DNA of 64,000 nt, taken from Tsukamurella sp. 8F (GTDB lineage: Bacteria > Actinomycetota > Actinomycetes > Mycobacteriales > Mycobacteriaceae). The first letter of the stretch is position 1; each line of letters begins with the position of its first letter. The stretch covers positions 147,320 through 211,319 of the forward strand of contig NZ_JARFTP010000006.1 of assembly GCF_029167375.1 (NCBI RefSeq), written 5' to 3'. A program made the translations under genes and the position numbers. Below the pieces are notes generated by a model that saw only the letters and a program-made list of their open reading frames with translations, made no database searches and had not been told where the DNA came from. Shown here one piece after another: positions 8,171 to 15,918 of this stretch.

Positions 8171-8755
8171 CTAACCGACGTCTAGCTGTCCCAGGAAGCG
8201 CTCGGCGGATCTCGCCACATCGAGCTCCGATCCGTTCTGGCCGGACAGGATCCAGTAGAAGACGGGACCGACGAGCAGCGCACTCGCCTGATCGACGGGG
8301 ATGGCATGTCCGCCCGGGCCCACGACTCGTTCGATCACGACTCTTGCGCTGTCCCCCAACAGATCCCGAGACCCCAGCAGTTGCGCGACCGCCGGGTCGT
8401 GCTGCGCCTCACCGAGTAGAGCGCGGTAGGCGGCGCCGGCGTCCGAGCGCGAGAGGAAGCGCACCAGCGCCTCGAGATACGAGGTCACCTCGGCCAGCGG
8501 CGTCCGTCCCGGGGGGACCGACAACTCCTGAGCTGCGTCGATCCAGGACGCCTCGAACAGGATCTCGGCCTTAGTCGACCACCAGCGGTAGATGGTCTGC
8601 CGCGACACCCCGGCACGTTCGGCGATGCCCTTGAGGGTCATCGCCGCGTACCCCTGCTCGACGAGCAGGTCGTCGACCGCGTACAGCACTGCCGCGCGCG
8701 CTGCCTCGCTGCGCGGGCGTCCGGTCCGGGGGGCGTTCGTGTTCATCGCGCTCAT
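8171..8755 (-). CDS. TetR/AcrR-family transcriptional regulator
   Basis: A 194-residue regulator with a helix-turn-helix of residues about 15-60 (core VSRQTIYRWWSTKAEILFE) and a TetR C-terminal domain. An ATG three codons downstream (8746) is an alternative start; the one at 8755 has a GAAGGG purine stretch upstream. It is divergent from the SDR-MFS-propeller operon beginning at 8890, and the AT-rich 134-nt spacer presumably holds its operator, though I could not define a convincing dyad there. It probably represses that operon. Confidence 0.87.
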   Translation of the reverse strand: MSAMNTNAPRTGRPRSEAARAAVLYAVDDLLVEQGYAAMTLKGIAERAGVSRQTIYRWWSTKAEILFEASWIDAAQELSVPPGRTPLAEVTSYLEALVRFLSRSDAGAAYRALLGEAQHDPAVAQLLGSRDLLGDSARVVIERVVGPGGHAIPVDQASALLVGPVFYWILSGQNGSELDVARSAERFLGQLDVG

Positions 8756-8889
8756 TATCTACGCATCCCTTCCCTGACGTCCGCATGTCCGCCCACACAC
8801 TTTCTAGACACCGCGCACCGTTTAATCTACAGTTACGTTACACGCTGTCTCGTAATTAATCGGGCGGCACATCGGACTAGGAGAAGCAC

Positions 8890-9795
8890 ATGCACGTATT
8901 CGTCACGGGCGCAACGGGATGGATAGGTTCGGCCGCTGTCGACGAGCTCCTCGCCGCAGGCCACCATGTGGTCGGCCTCGCGCGCACAGCGCAATCGGCC
9001 GAGGCGCTGCGGGCCAAGGGCGCGACCGCCCTGCGCGGCGACCTCGACGACCTGGCATCGCTGCGGGCCGGTGCCCGTACGGCCGACGCAGTGGTCCACC
9101 TGGCCAACAAGCACGACTGGGGTGATCCGGAAGAGACGGACCGCGCGGAACGGGCGGCCGTGCAGGCGATGCTGGAGACACTCGAGGGGACGGACAGGCC
9201 GTTCTTGATCGCCAACGGACTGTCGGGCCTCGTCGAAGGCCGTGCAGCCGTCGAGACCGACCCGTCCCCCGCCGTCGGTCCCGGCTCCGATCGCGGAGGC
9301 AGCGAGAACCTCTCCCTGGACTACGCCGACCGCGGAGTCCGGACGATGGCGGTACGCTTCGCGCCGTCCGTGCACGGGCGCGGAGACTGGGGGTTCGTGA
9401 ACTGGCTGGTAGCCGCCGCACGCAAGCGTGGCGTCTCCGGCTACGTCGGCGACGGGACCGACGCGTGGTCGGCCGTCCACCGCGGCGACGCCGCGCGGCT
9501 GATCCGTCTCGGCCTCGAGGAGGCCCCTGCGGGAAGCAGACTGCACGCCGTCGCCGAGGAGTCGATCCCCACACACACCATCGCGGAAGCGATCGGGGAG
9601 ACGCTGGGGCTGCCCGTGCAGTCCGTCGACCCCGACGAGACCGATGAGCATTTCGGCGTCGTCGGTCGGTTCTTCGGCCGCACCATGACCGGCTCCAGCG
9701 ATCTGACCCGCTCGACGGTGGGCTGGCAACCCGTAGGACCGGGCCTCGTCGCCGATATCCGTTCCGGCGCATACACGGACGGGATCGACCGATGA
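8890..9795 (+). CDS. Extended SDR / NAD-dependent epimerase-like oxidoreductase
   Basis: A 301-residue enzyme with a Rossmann start VFVTGATGWIGSAAV, and a paralogue of the SDR at 1292-2176 by its N-terminal motif and C-terminal VGWQPVGPGL. The start is supported by an AGGAGAAG ribosome-binding site 5 nt before the ATG. Its last four bases overlap the MFS gene (ATGA), so it is the first gene of a three-gene operon driven away from the TetR at 8171-8755. The substrate is unknown; the exporter downstream suggests modification or detoxification of a small molecule. Confidence 0.87.
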   Translation: MHVFVTGATGWIGSAAVDELLAAGHHVVGLARTAQSAEALRAKGATALRGDLDDLASLRAGARTADAVVHLANKHDWGDPEETDRAERAAVQAMLETLEGTDRPFLIANGLSGLVEGRAAVETDPSPAVGPGSDRGGSENLSLDYADRGVRTMAVRFAPSVHGRGDWGFVNWLVAAARKRGVSGYVGDGTDAWSAVHRGDAARLIRLGLEEAPAGSRLHAVAEESIPTHTIAEAIGETLGLPVQSVDPDETDEHFGVVGRFFGRTMTGSSDLTRSTVGWQPVGPGLVADIRSGAYTDGIDR

Positions 9796-11312
9796 CCGCG
9801 GGCCTTCGCGAGCGCGACGGTGTCACCACGCACCAGACCGCGGTGCTCGCCTGCATCTGCGTCTGCACCGTCCTGGTGACAGGCTTCGTGGCGTCCATCA
9901 ACCTGGCTGTCCCGAAACTCGCCGCGAGCACCCTGCATCCGAGCGCATCCCAGCTGCTGTGGATCGTCGACGCATACGTCATCATCTTCGCGTGCCTGGT
10001 CATTCCCGCAGGGGCACTGGGGGATCGGATCGGGCGCAAGGGCGTCTTGCTTTCCGGGCTGCTGATCTTCGCAGCCGGGGCCGTCGTCTCGGCGTCGGCC
10101 GCCGACGTAGCGGTCATGCTCGTCGGGCGCGCGGTCACGGGTCTCGGGGCGGCATGCGTGCTGCCCAACGCCCTTGCCGTACTCATCCACGCGACCGCGC
10201 CAGAGCGGCGCCCGCACGCCATCGCGGTGTGGGCGAGCGCGTCGGGAATCGGTGGCGTGGTAGGCAACCTCGGCGGGGGCGCAATCCTGACGGCCGGGTC
10301 CTGGCGGTGGTTGTTCGCCGCCGTCGCCCCGATCGCCGCCCTGTGTGCCCTGTGGGTGGCCCTCGGGACTCCGCGTAGTTCCCGGCACGACCGCAGCCTG
10401 CGGGTCACCGCGGTGCTGCTGCTCACTGCGGCGACGTTCGCCCTGCTCATCGGCATCACTCAGGGGCCCGAGAACGGTTGGGGCAGTGCACTCGTCGTCG
10501 GATCTTTCGTATCATCGGCAGTGCTGTCCGCCGCCTGGGTGAGCACCGAGCTGAAGGCTGAGCACCCGCTTCTAGATCCACACCTCTTCACGATCCCGGC
10601 TCTGCGTGCAGCGAGTCTGGGCATGCTCATCGTCTTCTTCGGCATGTTCGGCTTCTTCTATCTCAATGCCTCGCTGCTCCAGTACGGCCGCGGGTTCTCC
10701 GTCCTGCAGACCGGTCTGGCCATCATGCCGATGACGTTGCCGCTCGTGGTCGGCACACGGTACATTCCCGGCCTCGTCAAACGATTCGGCGGAAGGACCG
10801 TCATCGGCGTCGCGTTCCTCCTCATCTCCATCGGCCTCTACGGCCTGGCTCTGGGACTGCATCAGAGTTACCTCGTCTACGCCGTGTGGCTGGTGGTCAT
10901 CGGAATAGGCGTCACGCTCGCTCTCCCCACCCTGACAGCCGAGATCTCCGGGGCGTTGCCCCGCGAACAGGCCGGCGTGGCCGGCGGCCTGCAGTCGACC
11001 ACTCGCGAGCTCGGCAGCGCGCTGGGGGTCGCCGTCATCGGTACCATCCTGACGTCGCAATTCGCCCATCACCTCGACCGTGGCGTAGGCACGGACCCCG
11101 CGGCGCACACCGTCGCCGAGGCACTGGCGGCTGCACCGATGCGCCACGACACGGTCATCGCCGCCTACGTCTCCGGCGCGGAGACGGCGCTGAAGATCGT
11201 GGCGGCGCTGGTCCTGGTCGTTGGCGCACTGATCGTGACCGAGATGACCTGGTCCACAAGATGTTTCGAACGCATTCGCAATGCCGGAGCGGAGGGACAG
11301 CGGAACCGATGA
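9792..11312 (+). CDS. MFS exporter, DHA2 (14-TM) drug:H+ antiporter family
   Basis: A 506-residue integral membrane protein with about 14 predicted hydrophobic segments, the DHA2 length and layout. Motif A is visible in the loop between TM2 and TM3 (GALGDRIGRKG), and TM4-TM5 carries GRAVTGLGAACVLPNALA and an antiporter-like GGVVGNLGGG. It overlaps both neighbours by 4 nt (ATGA at each end), so translation is coupled to the SDR before it and the beta-propeller protein after it. It probably exports a toxic or signalling compound out of the cytoplasm. Confidence 0.9.
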   Translation: MTAGLRERDGVTTHQTAVLACICVCTVLVTGFVASINLAVPKLAASTLHPSASQLLWIVDAYVIIFACLVIPAGALGDRIGRKGVLLSGLLIFAAGAVVSASAADVAVMLVGRAVTGLGAACVLPNALAVLIHATAPERRPHAIAVWASASGIGGVVGNLGGGAILTAGSWRWLFAAVAPIAALCALWVALGTPRSSRHDRSLRVTAVLLLTAATFALLIGITQGPENGWGSALVVGSFVSSAVLSAAWVSTELKAEHPLLDPHLFTIPALRAASLGMLIVFFGMFGFFYLNASLLQYGRGFSVLQTGLAIMPMTLPLVVGTRYIPGLVKRFGGRTVIGVAFLLISIGLYGLALGLHQSYLVYAVWLVVIGIGVTLALPTLTAEISGALPREQAGVAGGLQSTTRELGSALGVAVIGTILTSQFAHHLDRGVGTDPAAHTVAEALAAAPMRHDTVIAAYVSGAETALKIVAALVLVVGALIVTEMTWSTRCFERIRNAGAEGQRNR

Positions 11313-12400
11313 GCACAGAGTTTCCCTGCGGAGCGCAGCTCGCGGTCGTGAGCCAGAGCGGGTGCGCCCTGCACTTCTTCGATCTGCCGTCGTGTCAGCG
11401 CAGCGCGATCGTACCGATGCTGGCGGAACCCCACGAGGTCCGCTTCGATCCCGTCCGGCGTCTCCTTCTGGTGAGTCACACCTATCGGTCGGGATACTTC
11501 GCCGATCACGATGAGAAGAGTCACGAGGTGACGGTGGTCGATGTCGACACGCACGAGATAGTGCGCGTGATCGACATCGCGCCGGAACACGCGCCACATG
11601 CGCTCGCACTCGCGGGTGACCTGATCTACGTCAGTGTCGAGGAAGGGCCCAACGGTCCGGGCGGTCTGATAGCAGTGGACCCGGTCGGCGGCGAAGTGAC
11701 TTCCCGCCATTCCGCCGATGCCTCGGTACCGCACTGGGCGGTGGTCGCGCCCGACGGCCGCACCGCGTACACCACGAACAAGACCGCACCTTACGTCTCG
11801 GTGGTCGACCTGACCGGCGGGCGAGCGGTTCGGCGCATCCCTGTCGTCGGCAGTGAGGAACTCGCGCTCTCACCCTCGGGGCACCGCCTGTACGTCGCCA
11901 CGCCTACGACGGGCACCGCCCCCATCGCCTCGGCGCGATGCGCTGTGAAAGTGATCGACACGCAGACGCTCGAGGAGGTCGCGAGCATTCCCGTCCCGGA
12001 AATGCCCAGTGCGGTGCACGTGACGGACGACGGCATGCTCCTGGTGGGGTCCTGGCCGGTGAAGTCCGAACCGGACCGAATCCCGTTCGACGACGGCTTC
12101 CTCTCGGTTTTCGACACCCGCACGACCGTGCTTTCGGGCCGGCTTCGGGTAGGCGTCTGCCCGATCGACATCGCCTCCGTTCCAGGCGGCGGCGTGGCGT
12201 TCGTCGCCAACCTGATCTCGGGCACCGTCACCGTCGTCGACCTCGCGGCTCTCGCGGTCAGCACCACAGTCGTCGTCGATGTGGCTCGGGCAGGTGGCGA
12301 CCTGTTCCAGGGCACTCACAATCAGGGCGCTCACGGGCTCGCCTACATACCACCTATCGCATCCTCGACGCCGGATCGGAAGGATGGCGCAGATCGGTGA
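11309..12400 (+). CDS. YncE-like beta-propeller protein
   Basis: A 363-residue protein built of repeated blades with the YVTN-type pattern (for example HRLYVATP, VTVVDLAALAV, TVYT-like strands), as in YncE and cytochrome d1-type seven-bladed propellers. No signal peptide or membrane segment is visible, so it is probably cytoplasmic unless the start is wrong. The ATG at 11309 overlaps the MFS stop (ATGA). Its last 47 bases overlap the 3' end of the convergent serine hydrolase. A propeller after an exporter could bind the transported ligand, but this is inference. Confidence 0.82.
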   Translation: MSTEFPCGAQLAVVSQSGCALHFFDLPSCQRSAIVPMLAEPHEVRFDPVRRLLLVSHTYRSGYFADHDEKSHEVTVVDVDTHEIVRVIDIAPEHAPHALALAGDLIYVSVEEGPNGPGGLIAVDPVGGEVTSRHSADASVPHWAVVAPDGRTAYTTNKTAPYVSVVDLTGGRAVRRIPVVGSEELALSPSGHRLYVATPTTGTAPIASARCAVKVIDTQTLEEVASIPVPEMPSAVHVTDDGMLLVGSWPVKSEPDRIPFDDGFLSVFDTRTTVLSGRLRVGVCPIDIASVPGGGVAFVANLISGTVTVVDLAALAVSTTVVVDVARAGGDLFQGTHNQGAHGLAYIPPIASSTPDRKDGADR

Positions 12401-13271
12401 CGGCTAGGCGCGCGACGGTGCCGATCGCGCGATCCACCTCCGGCAACGACGGCGTCGAGCGCGCACTCATCGTGAACACCGCGACGGACACCGGGTGCTC
12501 GCCGGGGAACTCGACCACCGCGATCTCGTTGCGGATCGCCGCCAGCGTGCCGGTCTTGCCCGCGACGACGGTCGTCCGGGTAGGGAATCCGGAGGCGATC
12601 CGCGAGCGAGAGACTTGGCGGCGCATGGTGTCCCGGATGAGTGCACACGCGGCGGGTGACGCCGCACGGTCGGTCCAGACCGCAGCCAGCAACGCGGTGC
12701 AGTCACGCGCCGTGCCCGCGCTGTTGTACGCCGCGTCGTAAGCCGTCGGCGACGTGCCGCGTTCGGGGTCCGAGAGCGCCGCGAAAGCCTCTTCCACCGT
12801 GGTGGTCCCGGTCTCGGCCCGGAGCCGCGCATGCAGCTCGGCCACTCCCCCGACGATGCGCGTCTGCCGCAGGCCCAACTCGCCGAGATCGTCCAGTACC
12901 CGATCTATCCCCACTCGTGCGAGGATCACGTCGGCCGCCGCGTTGTCCGATACCGTCATCATCGAATGCGCGAGGTCGCGCCAACTCATCACCACCGGGT
13001 CGGCGAGCGCGGAGACGCCGGTCGGGCCCTCCGCACACCGGGCCGGATCGACCCGAACGGTCGCGGTCAGGTCGATCTCGTTCCGGTCCGCGAGTCGATA
13101 CAGCGAGATCATCAGCGGCAGCTTGTACACCGACGCCAAGACCACGGGAGTATCCGCACCGTAGTCGAATTCGGCACGCGACCCACCTATCCGAGCAGCG
13201 TGGACCCAGCCGGAGCAACCGGCATCGACGAGGATCGCGCGGACTCGACGCTCGAGTGTGTCGGCGGTCAT
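12354..13271 (-). CDS. Class A beta-lactamase-fold serine hydrolase, no signal peptide
   Basis: A 305-residue serine hydrolase of the beta-lactamase/transpeptidase fold. The three family motifs are present: SVYK (residues 47-50, nucleophile Ser47), SDN (108-110) and KTG (239-241). A clear omega-loop ExxLN, which supplies the deacylating Glu of true class A enzymes, is not seen. I use the ATG at 13271, which overlaps the LysR stop (ATGA); upstream in-frame sequence is antisense to LysR. No signal peptide is visible, so it is predicted to be cytoplasmic. It is co-transcribed with the LysR gene. Confidence 0.82.
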   Translation of the reverse strand: MTADTLERRVRAILVDAGCSGWVHAARIGGSRAEFDYGADTPVVLASVYKLPLMISLYRLADRNEIDLTATVRVDPARCAEGPTGVSALADPVVMSWRDLAHSMMTVSDNAAADVILARVGIDRVLDDLGELGLRQTRIVGGVAELHARLRAETGTTTVEEAFAALSDPERGTSPTAYDAAYNSAGTARDCTALLAAVWTDRAASPAACALIRDTMRRQVSRSRIASGFPTRTTVVAGKTGTLAAIRNEIAVVEFPGEHPVSVAVFTMSARSTPSLPEVDRAIGTVARLAVTDLRHPSDPASRMR

Positions 13272-14140
13272 CGGCTGCTGCTCCACAGCGCATCGGTGAG
13301 CGCCTCCGCCGCCTCGCGGACTTCCGGGGACCGGTACACCACTCGCACGCGCAGAGCGGTCGCATCGGCATTCATGGCGATGCAACGCACCGCTCCAACC
13401 GACTCGAATGCCGCCGGTACAGTGCTCAATCCGAATGCCACGCCTGCGGCCACGGCCGCGACGAGCTCGGTATCACTGCCGATCGGCATGGGCTCGGGGT
13501 CGAGCCCGGCGCCACGAAGGTTGTCGATGATCTCGTCGAAAGCCGGCGGATTCGCCGCGCGCGGTGGATGGGCGAAGCGCAGCCCGGTCAATGCGCGCAT
13601 GCGCGGCCGGGACGCCGCCACGACCGCATGGGCGGCCGGGACCAGAACCGCACGTTCGTAACGAACGACGGGTCCGGCGGGAAGTCCGCCCACAACGCAC
13701 GGCTGATCGACGATCGCGAGGTCGAGGGCGCCTGCCGCCACCCGATCGACCAGTGCCACGGCGCCCGCGACCGATACATCGTGGGAGGCAGAGGATCTGG
13801 TCAGGCGTTCCGAGCACGAGGCGGTGATCGAGGGCCCCAGATGCGGGATCACGCCCCAGCGGAGGGCATCCGCCGCAACACCGAGGCGGCGCGCCTCCAC
13901 GATGAAGAGCTCCGCATCGTCGACGAGAAGTCTTGCGCGCGGTAGTAGTTCGCGCCCGGCCACCGTGAGCTCCGCCCCCCTCGAGGTACGCCGGAGCAGA
14001 GTCACGCCGAGTTCCGCCTCGAGCCGACGTAGGCCCTGGGACACGGGCGGCTGCGTCATGTGCAGGCGCGCCGCCGCATCGCCGAACCGGCCCTCCTCGG
14101 CGACCGCGACGAAGAAGCGCAGATGTCTGACCAGATCCAC
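13268..14140 (-). CDS. LysR-family transcriptional regulator
   Basis: A 290-residue LTTR: an N-terminal winged helix (residues 1-60, with AARLHMTQPPVSQGLRRLEAELG) and a C-terminal periplasmic-binding-like effector domain. It is divergent from the class A beta-lactamase gene at 14298 and overlaps the downstream serine hydrolase by 4 nt. The arrangement resembles AmpR/AmpC-type loci, where the LysR protein controls the lactamase from the shared intergenic region. A dyad with T-N11-A geometry lies there (14224-14238). Confidence 0.87.
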   Translation of the reverse strand: MDLVRHLRFFVAVAEEGRFGDAAARLHMTQPPVSQGLRRLEAELGVTLLRRTSRGAELTVAGRELLPRARLLVDDAELFIVEARRLGVAADALRWGVIPHLGPSITASCSERLTRSSASHDVSVAGAVALVDRVAAGALDLAIVDQPCVVGGLPAGPVVRYERAVLVPAAHAVVAASRPRMRALTGLRFAHPPRAANPPAFDEIIDNLRGAGLDPEPMPIGSDTELVAAVAAGVAFGLSTVPAAFESVGAVRCIAMNADATALRVRVVYRSPEVREAAEALTDALWSSSR

Positions 14141-14223
14141 GGCCCCAGCATCGCACGTCCGCTGCGGCGTATTCGGCGGCCGCGGTCGTGTTCACCGGTT
14201 CGAGGGCACTCTCACCTGCGGCG

Positions 14224-14238
14224 ATAGCGATCCGCTAT
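14224..14238. promoter_or_regulatory. LysR-type binding-site candidate (ATAGCG-ATC-CGCTAT)
   Basis: A perfect 6-bp dyad with a 3-nt centre that contains the T-N11-A pattern of LTTR boxes. It sits in the 157-nt region between the divergent LysR and beta-lactamase genes, 60 nt before the lactamase ATG. Confidence 0.5.
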
Positions 14239-14297
14239 GCGCCGCGCCGCCGCGGCGACCTGGACCGGGTCACCGGGGGCGTGTTCGGCTATGCCAC

Positions 14298-15209
14298 ATG
14301 AGGATCACCGATCGGCAAGCCCTGCGACTCGCGGCCGCGGCGAGCGTCGCCGCACTGACCGCCACGGGATGCCACGTGGAACAACATGCTGCCCCGCCCG
14401 CGGCTTCGTCGTCGTCCGTTGCCCGGCTGGCCCTGGCCGACTCCGTGCACCGCTCCGCCGCGCCGTACCACGCGCAAGCAGGTGTGGTCGCGGTCGACCT
14501 GTCCTCCGGCGAAACCGAGACCGCGGACGCCGATGAACGCTTCTCGATCCTTTCGACGTTCAAGACCTACGCGGTCGCGGCGATCCTCGCTCGCACAGTC
14601 ACACAGCCGCACCTACTGGACGAGACCGAATCGGTCGCAGCCGACGACATCGTCACCAACTCCCCGGTCCTGCAGGGGCGGGTCGGAGATCTCGTCAGCG
14701 TGCGCGAGCTGTGCCAGGCGGCCTTACAGCGCAGTGACAACACGGCGGGGAACCTGTTGCTGCGCAGACTCGGAGGGCCGGCGGCGATAACAGCTCTGGC
14801 GCGGCGACTCGGCGACACCGCGACGCGCCTGGACCGGTGGGAGCCCGATCTCAATGAGTCCGCCCCCGGCGACCCGAGGGATACGACAACGGCGCGTGGC
14901 CTCGCGACCGGCTACCGGGCGATCCTGGACGGCGACTTCCTACCGCAGGCACAACGAGACACCTTGGTGCAGTGGATGCGCGGCACGCAGACCTCGCAGA
15001 CGAGGTTCCGCGCGCAGCTGCCGCGGGGGTGGTCGACGGCCGACAAGACGGGAGGCGGCTACTACCAGACGACGAATGACGCCGGAATCCTTTTCGGCCC
15101 TGCCGGACAACGCATCCTGCTCGTCGTCCTGACCCGCGGACAACAGAAGGACGGCCCGTACCTCGGCGACCTGGTCGCTTCGATCGCGGCCGTCGTCGCC
15201 CGACGCTGA
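14298..15209 (+). CDS. Class A beta-lactamase, lipoprotein (BlaC-like)
   Basis: A 303-residue enzyme that hydrolyses beta-lactams outside the membrane. The signal peptide ends in a lipobox TATGC (Cys25), so it should be a membrane-anchored lipoprotein. All catalytic motifs are present: STFK (86-89, Ser86), SDN (146-148), EPDLN (182-186, omega-loop Glu) and KTG (250-252). The WEPDLN...PGDPRDTTT stretch closely resembles mycobacterial BlaC, although BlaC has SDG in place of SDN. The ATG at 14298 gives a complete signal peptide. It is divergent from LysR and ends 8 nt from the convergent TetR gene. Confidence 0.92.
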   Translation: MRITDRQALRLAAAASVAALTATGCHVEQHAAPPAASSSSVARLALADSVHRSAAPYHAQAGVVAVDLSSGETETADADERFSILSTFKTYAVAAILARTVTQPHLLDETESVAADDIVTNSPVLQGRVGDLVSVRELCQAALQRSDNTAGNLLLRRLGGPAAITALARRLGDTATRLDRWEPDLNESAPGDPRDTTTARGLATGYRAILDGDFLPQAQRDTLVQWMRGTQTSQTRFRAQLPRGWSTADKTGGGYYQTTNDAGILFGPAGQRILLVVLTRGQQKDGPYLGDLVASIAAVVARR

Positions 15210-15217
15210 CGGCGCGC

Positions 15218-15805
15218 CTACCGAGCTCGGAGGCCGTCGACGAGGATATCGAGGACGCGGGCGCGCTGCTCCGCACTCACACCCGCACCTGCGGTACCGA
15301 GAACGGCGCTCAGGAGAGCGGTGGTGGCGTCGTCGCCATCGACGTCGGCGCGGAGGACGCCCGACTCGGCTCCCGCGGCTAGGAACGACTCCACAGTTTC
15401 GCGAATCCGCTCGCGGGTCCGCGGAGCGGCGATCGCACCGCTGGCCACAGCCTGCTGAAATGCTTGCGCCATACCGCGTTTGGTGGTGACGAACGTGGCA
15501 TAGCGATCGATCCAGCGACGTAGGGCCACATCCGCTGGATACTCGGCGAGCAGGGCGTCCGCATGCTCGACCACATCGTCGAGTTCCGCCCGGTACACCG
15601 CCTCGACGAGCGCCTGCCGGTCCGCGAAGTTCCGGTACAGCGTCCCGATCCCGACGCCGGCGCGACGCGCCAACGCCTCGAACGTCAGATCGCCCTCTCC
15701 CGCGGAGAACGCGCTCGTGGCGGCGGCCAGGATCTTCTCGCGGTTGCGAACGGCGTCCGCGCGGGGGCGAGGCGCCGGCGAGGGTTGCTCGAAGGGCAAG
15801 GTCAC
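15218..15805 (-). CDS. TetR/AcrR-family transcriptional regulator
   Basis: A 195-residue regulator with a helix-turn-helix at residues about 20-65 (RAGVGIGTLYRNFADRQALVE) and a TetR C-terminal domain. A 36-bp near-perfect palindrome starts 21 nt upstream of its ATG (15826-15861), which points to autoregulation. It has no obvious target gene next to it other than the GGDEF-EAL gene upstream on the same strand. It is convergent with the lactamase gene. Confidence 0.86.
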   Translation of the reverse strand: MTLPFEQPSPAPRPRADAVRNREKILAAATSAFSAGEGDLTFEALARRAGVGIGTLYRNFADRQALVEAVYRAELDDVVEHADALLAEYPADVALRRWIDRYATFVTTKRGMAQAFQQAVASGAIAAPRTRERIRETVESFLAAGAESGVLRADVDGDDATTALLSAVLGTAGAGVSAEQRARVLDILVDGLRAR

Positions 15806-15825
15806 GAACTCCGTTCCATACTCGT

Positions 15826-15861
15826 CTCGGCGGTAGCGGAGGATCCTCCACTACCACCGAG
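15826..15861. repeat. 36-bp near-perfect palindrome upstream of a TetR gene
   Basis: Each arm is 18 nt (CTCGGCGGTAGCGGAGGA and its reverse complement) with only two mismatched pairs, centred on GGATCC. A second outer dyad ATACTCG (15818-15824) / CGAGTAT (15858-15864) overlaps it. It lies between the stop of the GGDEF-EAL gene and the TetR start. A dimeric-regulator operator is the best explanation. A transcription terminator for the upstream gene is possible, but there is no T run. Confidence 0.65.
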
Positions 15862-15918
15862 TATCGCACGCGGTCGGTCGAACGAGTCCGCGGCGACGGC
15901 GCAGCGGAGCGGACGCGA

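Noticed and set aside
8756..8889. TetR operator before the SDR-MFS-propeller operon
   Set aside because: The spacer is AT-rich and has short matching pieces (TTACG ... CGTAA), but no dyad long enough to be convincing.
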